Part shown: piece by piece, positions 55,163 to 63,457 of the stretch
How positions within the stretch are numbered: position 1 is the stretch's first letter
Layout: every line of letters starts with the position of its first letter
DNA from: Aeromicrobium yanjiei
GTDB taxonomy: Bacteria; Actinomycetota; Actinomycetes; Propionibacteriales; Nocardioidaceae
Length of the DNA stretch: 64,000 bases
Direction of reading: 5' to 3'
Assembly (NCBI RefSeq): GCF_009649075.1
Contig: NZ_CP045737.1
Span: 3,162,001 to 3,226,000, forward strand
Program-made: the position numbers and the translations under genes
The notes under the pieces: generated by a model
What the model was told of the DNA's origin: nothing
The model's input: the letters and a program-made list of their open reading frames with translations, nothing else
The model's database searches: none

Positions 55163-56788
55163 CTAGGCCTTCCGGCGGGTCGACGGACGCTTTTGCGACG
55201 GCTTCGTGACCGGCTCCCCGGCCTCGACGAAGCCGAGGCGACGCGCGGTGCCGAACTCGGCCAGGGCGTCGGCGAGCTCCTCGACCGACGGGGACTCGGC
55301 GAGGACGTCGACCCGCAGGCCGTGCTCCTCGGCGGTCTTGGCGGTCGCCGGGCCGATGCACGCGATGATCGTCGACGTGTGCGGCTTGCCGGCGATGCCC
55401 ACGAGGTTGCGGACCGTGGACGACGAGGTGAACATGACCGCGTCGAACTTGCCGGTCTTGATCGCCTCGCGCGTCGGCGCCGGCGGCGGGGCGGCCCGGA
55501 CGGTCCGGTAGGCCGTGACGTCGTCGACCTCCCAGCCGAGATCGATCAGGCCGGCCACGAGGGTCTCGGTCGCGATGTCGGCGCGCGGCAGGAAGACCCG
55601 GTTGATCGGGTCGAGCAGCTCGTCGTACGGCGGCCAGTCCTCGAGCAGGCCGCGAGCCGACTGCTCGCCCGACGGCATGAGATCGGCGCGGATGCCCCAG
55701 GTCGCGATGGCCTCGGCGGTCTTCTGACCGACCGCGGCGATCTTCAGGCCCGAGAACGCGCGCGCGTCGAGCCCGTACTCCTCGAACTTCTCACGCACGG
55801 CCTTGACCGCGTTGACGCTCGTGAACGCGACCCACTCGTAACGACCCTCGACCAGACCGCGGACGGCCTTGTCCATCTGCTGCGGATTGCGGGGCGGCTC
55901 GACCGAGATGGTCGGGACCTCCTCGGAGATCGCGCCGAATCCGCGCAGGCGCGATGCGAGACCTGCGGACTGCTCCTTGGTGCGGGGCACCAGGATGCGC
56001 CAGCCGTAGAGCGGCTTGGTCTCGAACCACGACAGCGCCTCGCGCATCGAGACGACCTCGCCGACGACCGTGATGGCCGGGGACGTCATGCCGGCGGCCT
56101 TGGCGTCCGTGGCGATCTCGGCCAGCGTCGACACGACGGTGGTCTGCTCGGTCGTGGTGCCGACGCGGGTCATCGCCACCGGGGTGTCGGGCTTGCGCCC
56201 CGCGTCGATCAGGCCGGTGGCGACCTCACCGATGCGGGCGACGGCCGAGAGCAGGACCAGGGTGTCCTGACCTGCGTGATCGGCCCAGCTGATCGTCGCG
56301 TCCCCCACGCTGACGACCGAGTACTCACGGTGCGTGCGGTTGGTCAGCGGCACGCCGGCGTACGCCGGGACCGCCGAGATGGACGAGACGCCGGGCACGA
56401 TCTCGAAGCCGATGCCGGCCTTGCTGCACGCAGCGGCCTCCTCGGGTCCGGTCGCGTACGTGAACGGATCGCCGGCCATGAGGCGGACGACGTGTCCACC
56501 GCTCTTGGCGTGCTTGACGACGAGGCGGGCGCGAGCGGCGTGGGTGAGGAGCTCGCCGTCCTCACCGACTCCGCCGTCGACGATCTGGGCACCGTTGGTG
56601 ACGAGTGCCACCTGCTCGGGCAGCTCCGTGATGACGACGTCGGCCTGCGCGAGCAGCTCGGCCGCGCGGACCGTCAGGAGGCTTGCGTCTCCCGGTCCGG
56701 CGCCGACGAAGCTCACGTGGCCCCGCGGGGCCTTGCGGGCGGGCGGCGTCGGCGTGGGCGGTGCTTCTCGCATCGGGGTGATGGTCAC
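55163..56788 (-). CDS. hemD: Fused uroporphyrinogen-III C-methyltransferase/uroporphyrinogen-III synthase
   Basis: A 541-residue two-domain protein. Residues about 23-260 are a CobA-type methyltransferase ([54 protein letters not shown]); residues about 265-515 are HemD ([41 protein letters not shown]). It closes the tetrapyrrole ring and can also methylate it towards precorrin-2 and sirohaem. The same fusion is found in Streptomyces. GTG at 56788, 29 bases after hemC. The C-terminus is basic ([11 protein letters not shown]). Confidence 0.94.
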   Translation of the reverse strand: MTITPMREAPPTPTPPARKAPRGHVSFVGAGPGDASLLTVRAAELLAQADVVITELPEQVALVTNGAQIVDGGVGEDGELLTHAARARLVVKHAKSGGHVVRLMAGDPFTYATGPEEAAACSKAGIGFEIVPGVSSISAVPAYAGVPLTNRTHREYSVVSVGDATISWADHAGQDTLVLLSAVARIGEVATGLIDAGRKPDTPVAMTRVGTTTEQTTVVSTLAEIATDAKAAGMTSPAITVVGEVVSMREALSWFETKPLYGWRILVPRTKEQSAGLASRLRGFGAISEEVPTISVEPPRNPQQMDKAVRGLVEGRYEWVAFTSVNAVKAVREKFEEYGLDARAFSGLKIAAVGQKTAEAIATWGIRADLMPSGEQSARGLLEDWPPYDELLDPINRVFLPRADIATETLVAGLIDLGWEVDDVTAYRTVRAAPPPAPTREAIKTGKFDAVMFTSSSTVRNLVGIAGKPHTSTIIACIGPATAKTAEEHGLRVDVLAESPSVEELADALAEFGTARRLGFVEAGEPVTKPSQKRPSTRRKA

Positions 56789-56817
56789 GGTGTTCCTTTT
56801 CTTGGTCTGTCAGGGGG

Positions 56818-57744
56818 TCAGGAGGCGGCGGCGGCCACGAGGGCGTCGGCACCTTCGGCGAGCATCTCGACAGCAAGACGTTCACCGACCGCGGCAGCCT
56901 CGTGAGGGAGGCCGGTCGCGGACAGTCGGATGGTGGGTGAGCCGGAGACGTCTCCGACCACGGCACGAAGCCAGAGCTCAGGGCCGTCGTCGCCGTCGGC
57001 GATCTCGGCCAGGGCTCCCACCGGGGCACTGCAGCCGGCCTCGAGTGTCGCGAGGAGGCTTCGCTCGGCAGTGACGGCAGCACGGGTGTCGCTGTCGTCG
57101 AGCTGCGCGAGCAGACGAGTGGTCGCGACGTCGTCGACGCGGCACTCGCATGCCAGCGCTCCCTGCCCGGGGGCAGGAAGCATCTGGAGAGGATCAATGA
57201 CTTCGGTGGCCTCGTCGGCACGACCGAGACGGACCAGACCGGCACGGGCCAGCAGCACGCCGTCGCACTCGCCCGAGGCGATCTTGCCGATGCGGGTGTC
57301 CACGTTGCCGCGGATCCCGACGACCTCGACCCCGAGGCCGAGGGCGTTCAGCTGGGCCTGGCGGCGGGGTGAGCCGGTGCCGACGCGCGCACCCTGCGGC
57401 AGCTCGCCGAGGGTCAGGCCGTCACGGGCGACCAGCACGTCGCGCGGGTCCTCGCGGCGCGGGATGGCCGCGACGGCGAGGCGCGGGTCGGGAGTCGTGG
57501 GCAGGTCCTTGAGCGAGTGGACGGCAAAGTCGACGTCGCCGCGCACGAGCGCCTCGCGCAGGGCCGCGACGAAGACGCCCTGGCCGCCCATCGAGGCGAG
57601 CGGGGCCGTGCTGCGGTCGCCCTCGGTCGAGATCGTCACGAGCTCGACCTCGACGCCGGTCTCCGCACGGAGCCGGTCGGCGATGTGCTGGGACTGGGTC
57701 ACCGCGAGCGCGCTGGCGCGGGTGCCGAGACGGAGTGCGGTCAT
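56818..57744 (-). CDS. hemC: Porphobilinogen deaminase (hydroxymethylbilane synthase)
   Basis: A 308-residue enzyme that polymerises four porphobilinogens. The dipyrromethane cofactor is carried by C238 (LEAGCSAPVGALA). Other family text: TRASALAVTQSQHIAD, VHSLKDLPTT and GTGSPRRQAQL. ATG at 57744 overlaps the hemA stop (ATGA). Confidence 0.96.
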   Translation of the reverse strand: MTALRLGTRASALAVTQSQHIADRLRAETGVEVELVTISTEGDRSTAPLASMGGQGVFVAALREALVRGDVDFAVHSLKDLPTTPDPRLAVAAIPRREDPRDVLVARDGLTLGELPQGARVGTGSPRRQAQLNALGLGVEVVGIRGNVDTRIGKIASGECDGVLLARAGLVRLGRADEATEVIDPLQMLPAPGQGALACECRVDDVATTRLLAQLDDSDTRAAVTAERSLLATLEAGCSAPVGALAEIADGDDGPELWLRAVVGDVSGSPTIRLSATGLPHEAAAVGERLAVEMLAEGADALVAAAAS

Positions 57745-59033
57745 GACTTGTCACCCACCTGGGTCACGGCGTCGACCGCGGACTGGTCGAGCGCGAAGAG
57801 ATCGGCCAGCGCATCGGCGTACGTCAGGCCGGCCGGTCCGTCGATGAGCTGCTGCACGCGCACGGTGGGCGAGTGGATGAGCTTCTCCGCGACGCGGTGC
57901 AGGGCCTTGCGGACGTCGGCCCGCTCGTCGTCGGTCAGATTGGGCAGCCGTGACTCGATGCGGGCCTGCTCCGAGGCCACGATGTCGGTCGCCATGGTGC
58001 GCAGCGCGACGACCGTCGGCGTGATGTGCGAGGCGGCCTTGGCCGCAAGGAACGTGCGGACCTCGGAGTCCACGATCGAGCGGACCTGGTCGACGTCGGC
58101 AGCCAGCTCGGCGTTGGCCGACAGCTGGGACAGGACGATCAGGTCGACGAGGGTGATGCCCTCGATGTCGCCCACCGCGGGGTCGACGTCGCGGGGCAGC
58201 GCCAGGTCGAGCAGCGACATGCTGCGTCCCTGCGCTGCGGCCTCGACCCGGGCCGTGTCGAACACGAAGCCGTTGGCCCCGGTGCAGCTGATCAGCACGT
58301 CGGCGCCCGCGAGCTCGACGTCGAGCGCCTGCCAGCGCACCGCGCTCACGCCGAAGGTCGCGACGAGGTTGTACGCACGCTGGTACGTGCGGTTGGCGAC
58401 CATGATGCGGTGCGGCTCGACACCGCGATCGATGAGCGTACGGACGGCGAGGCTCGCCATCGTGCCGGCACCGGCGACCAGGAATCGGGTGTCCGGGGCG
58501 TCGACGACCGCACCTGCGGCGTCGAGGCCGGCCGTGACGATCGACGGGGCGAGCCGGTCGATGCCCGTCTCGGCGTGTCCCCGCTTGCCGATGCGCAGCG
58601 CCTGCTGGAACAGGGCGTTGAGCACGGAGCCGACGGTCGACTCGGCCTGGGCGGTGTGCAGGGCGTCGCGGACCTGACCGAGGATCTGGCTCTCGCCGAG
58701 GATCATCGAGTCCATGCCCGACGCGACACCGAACAGGTGCGCGACCGCGGCCTCGTCGAAGTGGACGTAGACGTGGCGCACGAAGTCGACACGGTCCAGC
58801 CCGGCGTGCTCGGCCAGGAGCCGCGAGATCTCCTCGACGGCGCCGTGGAAGCGCTCGGCCTCGACATAGATCTCGACGCGGTTGCAGGTCGAGATCACGA
58901 CGGACTCGGAGACGAACGGGGTCTCGAGCACCAGGTGCGAGAGCTTCACCGCCGAGTCGACGTCGAGCGCCGCGTGCTCGAGCACGTCGATGGGAGCCGA
59001 CTTGTGGGACATGCCCACGACCAACACGCTCAT
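57741..59033 (-). CDS. hemA: Glutamyl-tRNA reductase
   Basis: A 430-residue enzyme that reduces glutamyl-tRNA to glutamate-1-semialdehyde with NADPH, the entry and control point of the C5 haem pathway. Catalytic C50 in ISTCNRVEIY, the GESQILGQVRDAL motif, and Rossmann text FLVAGAGTMASLAVRTL. ATG at 59033 overlaps the rex stop, so haem synthesis is transcribed with, and through, the Rex-repressed promoter. Confidence 0.96.
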   Translation of the reverse strand: MSVLVVGMSHKSAPIDVLEHAALDVDSAVKLSHLVLETPFVSESVVISTCNRVEIYVEAERFHGAVEEISRLLAEHAGLDRVDFVRHVYVHFDEAAVAHLFGVASGMDSMILGESQILGQVRDALHTAQAESTVGSVLNALFQQALRIGKRGHAETGIDRLAPSIVTAGLDAAGAVVDAPDTRFLVAGAGTMASLAVRTLIDRGVEPHRIMVANRTYQRAYNLVATFGVSAVRWQALDVELAGADVLISCTGANGFVFDTARVEAAAQGRSMSLLDLALPRDVDPAVGDIEGITLVDLIVLSQLSANAELAADVDQVRSIVDSEVRTFLAAKAASHITPTVVALRTMATDIVASEQARIESRLPNLTDDERADVRKALHRVAEKLIHSPTVRVQQLIDGPAGLTYADALADLFALDQSAVDAVTQVGDKS

Positions 59034-59719
59034 ATGCCACTCACTTTCGGCTCGATGCCCGCCTTGCGCTGCTCGTGGTACGCGAGGATCTGCAGCTCGA
59101 TCGACAGGTCGACCTTGCGGACGTCCACGCCGTCGGGCACCTGCACGAGGGCGGGCGCGAAGTTCAAGATGCTGGTGACGCCGGCGGCCACCAGGCGGTC
59201 GGCGACCTCCTGGGCCGCGGTGCCAGGGGTCGCGATGACGCCGATCGAGATCGCTCGTTCCGCCACGACGGCGGCCAGGTCGTCCATCGACGTGACGGTC
59301 AGGCCCGAGACCTCGGTGCCGACCCGCTGCGGATCGGCGTCGACGAGGGCCGCGACACGGATGCCGCGGGTGCTGAAGCCCTGGTAGGCGGAGAGGGCGG
59401 AGCCCAGGTTGCCGATGCCGACGATGACGACGTCCCAGTCCTGGGTCTGGCCGATCTCGCGGGCGATCTGGTAGCGCAGGTACTCCACGTCGTAGCCGAC
59501 GCCGCGGGTGCCGTAGGAGCCGAGATAGGACAGGTCCTTGCGCAGCTTGGCGGGGTTGACACCGGCGTTCTCGGCCAGCTCGATCGAGGAGCACGAGGCG
59601 ACGCCCTGCTCGGTCAGTGTGTTGAGTGCTCGAAGGTAGACCGGCAGACGGGCGACGGTGGCATCAGGGATGCCACGGGCGCTTCCGTCGGCGAGCCGAG
59701 GACTGCGAAGTATGGTCAC
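59030..59719 (-). CDS. rex: Redox-sensing transcriptional repressor Rex
   Basis: A 229-residue repressor. Residues 20-80 are the winged helix that binds DNA (VARLPVYLRALNTL, NPAKLRKDLSYLGSYGTRGVGY); G101-x-G103-x-x-G106 (VGIGNLGSALS) is the NAD(H) pocket. Rex releases DNA when NADH is high. GTG at 59719 with AGGAG (59724-59728) upstream. Its own promoter carries a Rex site (59791-59810), as does the nuo operon promoter, so it controls haem synthesis and complex I together. In Streptomyces rex also heads a hemACD operon. Confidence 0.96.
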   Translation of the reverse strand: MTILRSPRLADGSARGIPDATVARLPVYLRALNTLTEQGVASCSSIELAENAGVNPAKLRKDLSYLGSYGTRGVGYDVEYLRYQIAREIGQTQDWDVVIVGIGNLGSALSAYQGFSTRGIRVAALVDADPQRVGTEVSGLTVTSMDDLAAVVAERAISIGVIATPGTAAQEVADRLVAAGVTSILNFAPALVQVPDGVDVRKVDLSIELQILAYHEQRKAGIEPKVSGI

Positions 59720-59780
59720 GGTTCTCCTGCACCGGCATGCTGGGGATTATCCCTTGCAGGATGACATGCAGTGCTTCGCC

Positions 59781-59810
59781 AGTTTAAGAGTTTGTGAACG
59801 CGTTAACAAA
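59781..59810 (-). promoter_or_regulatory. rex: rex-hem promoter with overlapping Rex operator
   Basis: On the minus strand a -35 TTGTTA (59804-59809) and a -10 TAAACT (59781-59786) are exactly 17 bases apart. The Rex site TGTGAACGCGTTAACA (59793-59808) lies across the -35 and spacer and differs from the Streptomyces consensus TGTGAACGCGTTCACA at one base. A repressor bound here would exclude RNA polymerase, which predicts negative autoregulation. The leader is about 55 bases. Confidence 0.85.
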
Positions 59811-59831
59811 ATCGAGACCGGCGCCGGTGGG

Positions 59832-60104
59832 TTATGTCACACGTCGGCGACGCCTCGCCAGTGCCCTGCGGAGCCTCGCGGGGTCGACCCTCCAGAAGTC
59901 GTGCTGGGCGCCGTCGACGAACGTGACCGGGACCTGCTCGGTGAAGCGCGAGCGAAGGTCCTCGTCCCCGTCGATGTCCACCCGCAGCCACGAGTCACCG
60001 GTCTCGCGGCAGATCTCGGCGACCTGCGCCTCGGCGATCTCGCACAGGTGGCAGCCCTCCCGTCCGTAGACCACGACCCGCGCGGCGTCGGCGTGAGCGA
60101 TCAC
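59832..60104 (-). CDS. Glutaredoxin-like protein
   Basis: A 90-residue thioredoxin-fold protein with a redox pair C18-H-L-C21 (YGREGCHLCEIAEA) and the cis-Pro loop VPVTFVDG. This is the DUF836/glutaredoxin-like type often found before rex in actinobacteria. GTG at 60104 overlaps the stop of the acyl-CoA ligase (GTGA). The C-terminus is strikingly basic (RRALARRRRRVT). Confidence 0.88.
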   Translation of the reverse strand: MIAHADAARVVVYGREGCHLCEIAEAQVAEICRETGDSWLRVDIDGDEDLRSRFTEQVPVTFVDGAQHDFWRVDPARLRRALARRRRRVT

Positions 60105-61678
60105 CGCGCACCCAGACCCAGCGTCTCGCTGCGGACCAGCGACCGCAGACGCCCCTTGGCGACCTTGCCGGTCGCGGAGTGCGGCAGCCCGGTCACGACG
60201 ATCACGCGGCGGGGCTGCTTGAAGCGGGCCAGGCGCGTACGGCAGTGCTCCTCGACGGACTCCACGAGCGCGTCCTCGTCGCCGGACGCCTCCTCGGTCG
60301 GCACGACGAACGCCGCGACGGCCTCCCCCGTCTCCTCGTCGGGCAGCCCGACGACCGCGACCTGCGCGACCCCCGGGACCTCGGAGATGACGTCCTCGAC
60401 CTCGAACGGGTAGACGTTGAAGCCGGAGACGATCACGAGCTCGCGCAGGCGGTCGACGAGCGTGAGGTCACCGTCCTCGTCGAGGAAGCCGATGTCGCCC
60501 GTCGGGTACCAGCCGTCGGGGCGCGGTCCGTCCACGCCGTCCGGCCAGTAGCCCGAGAAGACGTTGTCGCCCCTGACCCAGATCTCCGCGGGATCGCCGG
60601 GAGCAGCGTCCCGGCCGTCGGCCTCGACGATCCGCACCTCGATGCCCGGCAGCGGTCGCCCGACCGATCCGGCCTTGGGCGGCGATCCGGGCTGGCGAGG
60701 CGATCCCATCGTCGTCGCGATGACGGGGGCGGTCTCGGTGAGCCCGTAGCCCTGCTCGATGTACTTGCCCGTCGACGCGTGGAACATCTCGGCCAGCTCG
60801 GGGTCGAGCGCGGAGGCGCCCGACAGGACCATCGAGACGCTGCTCAGCTGGTCGCCGAGTCCCTCACGTCCGGCCCAGGCCGCGACCACGGGGGGCGCCA
60901 GCGGGATGTTGGTGACCCCCTCGGCGCGCACGAGATCGAGGAGACCGGCGGGGTCGAAGCCGTCGACCATCACGACGCGGGCGCCCTGCCGCACGGCCTG
61001 CCCCAGCACGCAGTTGAGCCCGTAGATGTGGAACATCGGCAGCAGGCCGAGGCAGATGTCGTCGGGCGTGACCGCGGGCGGGTCGAGCTGCGCGATCTGC
61101 TCGATGTTGGCGATCAGTGCCCGGTGGGTCAGCATCGCGCCGCGCGGCTTGCCGCTCGTGCCGGACGTGTAGAGCACGACGGCGAGGGCCTCGGCGTCGG
61201 CGGGCGAGGCCGGGGGCGCCCCGGACGCGTCCTGGAGGAACGTCTCGAAGGAGGTCTCCCCCGCCACGGGCTCGGCGCCGTCGACGATCACGCTCACCTG
61301 CATGTCGTCGGTGATCGCCTCGCGCACCTGGGCGACACCGGCCTCGTCGCACAGCACGACCCGGGCGCGGGAGTCCGCGAGCATGCGGCCGATCTCGCGG
61401 GTGGTCGAGCGAGGGTTGACGGGCACCGCGACCATGCCGCCGCGCAGGATGCCGAAGTAGGCGATCGGCAGGTCGATGCGGTTGGCCATCACCACCGCGA
61501 CCCGGTGGCCCGCCACCAGGCCCCGACCGGACAGCGCACGGGCCACGGCGTCGGCCGACTCGTCGAGCTCTCGCCAGGTCACCTCGCGGCGTGCGTCGCC
61601 CCGGTGCTCGACCAGAGCCACCCTGTCCGGGGCGTTCGTGGCGGCCGTGTGGACGTACTCGCTGACATTGACTGTCAC
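60101..61678 (-). CDS. AMP-dependent acyl-CoA synthetase/ligase
   Basis: A 525-residue adenylate-forming enzyme. P-loop VLYTSGTSGKPRGAMLTH, YGLTETAPV, GWYPTGDIGFLDEDGDLTLVDR and the C-terminal lysine in HSATGKVAKGRL are complete. It most resembles fatty-acid or long-chain acyl-CoA ligases (FadD-like); menE is a separate gene at 38939-39973. GTG at 61678; divergent from the HAD gene with 51 bases between. Confidence 0.9.
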   Translation of the reverse strand: MTVNVSEYVHTAATNAPDRVALVEHRGDARREVTWRELDESADAVARALSGRGLVAGHRVAVVMANRIDLPIAYFGILRGGMVAVPVNPRSTTREIGRMLADSRARVVLCDEAGVAQVREAITDDMQVSVIVDGAEPVAGETSFETFLQDASGAPPASPADAEALAVVLYTSGTSGKPRGAMLTHRALIANIEQIAQLDPPAVTPDDICLGLLPMFHIYGLNCVLGQAVRQGARVVMVDGFDPAGLLDLVRAEGVTNIPLAPPVVAAWAGREGLGDQLSSVSMVLSGASALDPELAEMFHASTGKYIEQGYGLTETAPVIATTMGSPRQPGSPPKAGSVGRPLPGIEVRIVEADGRDAAPGDPAEIWVRGDNVFSGYWPDGVDGPRPDGWYPTGDIGFLDEDGDLTLVDRLRELVIVSGFNVYPFEVEDVISEVPGVAQVAVVGLPDEETGEAVAAFVVPTEEASGDEDALVESVEEHCRTRLARFKQPRRVIVVTGLPHSATGKVAKGRLRSLVRSETLGLGAR

Positions 61679-61729
61679 CCCTTGAGTCAACCACAGCTGG
61701 TGAGCCCGGGAGGGCGTTAGGCTCGGCAC

Positions 61730-62602
61730 ATGGCACGGGATGCAGCACCCGATCAGCCCCGCAACCTGCAGTCGCGCTCCGTCCTGGCAGGCCAGGCCGC
61801 TGCGTCCGCCACGGAGATCGAGAGCGCGTTGTCGACCGCTCCGGACCCCACCGCCGCCGCCTTCTTCGACGTCGACAACACGATCATGCAGGGCGCCTCG
61901 ATCTTCCACTTCGCGCGCGGCCTCCACCGGCGCGAGTTCTTCACGACGCGCGACATCCTGGGCGCGGCCTGGCAACAGCTCTACTTCCGGGTCGTCGGCA
62001 GCGAGGATCCCGAGCACATCGCGAAGGCACGGGCCAGCGGGCTCGCGTTCATCGCCGGCCACAGCGTCACCGAGCTCGAGGAGATCGGTGAGGAGATCTT
62101 CGACGAGCGCATGGCGGCCCGGATCTGGCCCGGCACGCGCGCGCTCGCCCAGTGGCACCTCGACCGCGGCCAGCGGGTGTGGCTCGTCACCGCGGCACCC
62201 ATCGAGATCGCGACCGTGATCGCCCGTCGGCTCGGCCTGACCGGCGCGCTGGGCACGGTCGCGGAGCACGTCGACGGCATCTACACGGGTCAGCTCGTCG
62301 GCGAGATGCTCCACGGGGCGGGCAAGGCCGTCGCCGTCCAGGGCGTCGCGGACCGCGAGGGCCTCGTCCTGGCCGACTGCTACGCGTACTCCGACTCCAG
62401 CAACGACCTGCCCATGCTCTCCCTCGTCGGCCACCCGTGCGCGATCAACCCCGACGCGAGCCTGCGCTCCCACGCGAAGACCAACGGCTGGCGGGTCCGC
62501 GACTACCGCACCGGTCGCAAGGTCTTCCTGGCCGGCGCCAAGGGCACCGTCGCGGCCGTGGCCGCAGGCACCACGTGGCGGACCCTGCGACGCCGCAGAT
62601 AG
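61730..62602 (+). CDS. HAD-IB family phosphatase
   Basis: A 290-residue hydrolase. The nucleophile motif is AFFDVDNTIMQGAS (DxDxT), motif II is LVTAAP, and the C-terminal motif is YAYSDSSNDLPML. The family includes phosphoserine phosphatase-like and lyso-lipid phosphatases; substrate unknown. Forty residues precede the domain. ATG at 61730 follows TAGGCT (61718-61723) by 6 bases, so leaderless. A hydrophobic stretch is seen near the C-terminus (GAKGTVAAVAAGTTW). Confidence 0.9.
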   Translation: MARDAAPDQPRNLQSRSVLAGQAAASATEIESALSTAPDPTAAAFFDVDNTIMQGASIFHFARGLHRREFFTTRDILGAAWQQLYFRVVGSEDPEHIAKARASGLAFIAGHSVTELEEIGEEIFDERMAARIWPGTRALAQWHLDRGQRVWLVTAAPIEIATVIARRLGLTGALGTVAEHVDGIYTGQLVGEMLHGAGKAVAVQGVADREGLVLADCYAYSDSSNDLPMLSLVGHPCAINPDASLRSHAKTNGWRVRDYRTGRKVFLAGAKGTVAAVAAGTTWRTLRRRR

Positions 62603-62655
62603 GCGACGACCGGGCCCGCCTGCGGCTACACTCGCGGCAAATCAGGGAGGCCTGG

Positions 62656-63354
62656 GTGGAGCACGTCGGAGCGCTGCGCATCGCGCTGTCGCTCGCCCTG
62701 AGGCTGCGGGACGACCGGTCGCTCCAGGTCGCCCTTGCCGTGGCGGACTCACCCGCGTACGCCGCGTCCGGCGGCCAAGGGCCGGCCCCTCACGACGACG
62801 ACCCCGAGGCCGCCCGGCTGCGGGCGCTGGTCGACCTGGCCAAGGAGGGCGACGCCGAGGCCTTCGGCCAGCTCTACGACCACTACGTCACGGGGATCTT
62901 CCGGTTCATCTACTACCGGGTCGGCTCGCGACAGCTCGCCGAGGACCTCACGAGCGAGACCTTCGTCCGGGGGCTCCGGGCGATCCAGCGCTTCAGCTGG
63001 CAGGGCAAGGACTTCGGCGCCTGGCTGACCACGATCGCCCGCAACCTCGTCGCGGACCACTTCAAGTCGAGCAGGTCGCGCCTCGAGATCGTGACCGAGA
63101 CGATCCCCGAGGGTCTGACCCCGGCCTCGGGACCCGAGCACGAGGTGCTCGCGCACGTCACCAACGAGATCCTGTTCGCGGCCGTCAGGGCCCTGCCCGA
63201 CGAGCAGCGCGACTGCATCCTGATGCGCTTCATCCAGGGACTGTCGATCGCCCAGACCGCTGCGGCCATCGGCCGCAGCGAGGGAGCGATCAAGCAGCTG
63301 CAGCTCCGGGCGATCCGCAATCTCGCCAGGTCCGTCCCGGCGGAGGTCCGATGA
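62656..63354 (+). CDS. bldN: ECF sigma factor, BldN-like
   Basis: A 232-residue sigma-70 family protein. Region 2 spans about 66-135 (FGQLYDHYVTGIFRFIYYRV, DLTSETFVRGL, WLTTIARN) and region 4 about 172-225 (LPDEQRDCILMRFIQGLS, IGRSEGAIKQLQLRA). A 55-65 residue N-terminal extension precedes region 2; Streptomyces BldN also has one, which is removed by proteolysis. GTG at 62656 with AGGGAGG (62644-62650) and a -10 TACACT at 62627-62632. The order rex - glutaredoxin - HAD - sigma - DUF5667 is like that around bldN in Streptomyces coelicolor as I recall it. Identity as BldN is an inference from context and the promoter at 63393-63421. Confidence 0.75.
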   Translation: MEHVGALRIALSLALRLRDDRSLQVALAVADSPAYAASGGQGPAPHDDDPEAARLRALVDLAKEGDAEAFGQLYDHYVTGIFRFIYYRVGSRQLAEDLTSETFVRGLRAIQRFSWQGKDFGAWLTTIARNLVADHFKSSRSRLEIVTETIPEGLTPASGPEHEVLAHVTNEILFAAVRALPDEQRDCILMRFIQGLSIAQTAAAIGRSEGAIKQLQLRAIRNLARSVPAEVR

Positions 63355-63392
63355 TGACCGCCTGGCCACCGATCGTGTCACCGTCCCGGTCC

Positions 63393-63421
63393 CGTAACCC
63401 CGGCACGCCCGGTGTCGTTGA
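63393..63421 (+). promoter_or_regulatory. Candidate BldN-type sigma promoter
   Basis: CGTAAC at 63393-63398 and CGTTGA at 63416-63421, 17 bases apart, match the -35/-10 consensus reported for Streptomyces sigma BldN (CGTAAC, about 16 bases, CGTTGA) exactly in both hexamers. The predicted start is about 30 bases before the ATG of the DUF5667 gene. Confidence 0.6.
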
Positions 63422-63457
63422 TCGTGCTGATCCCACCTCGACAGGCAGGAACCCCTC

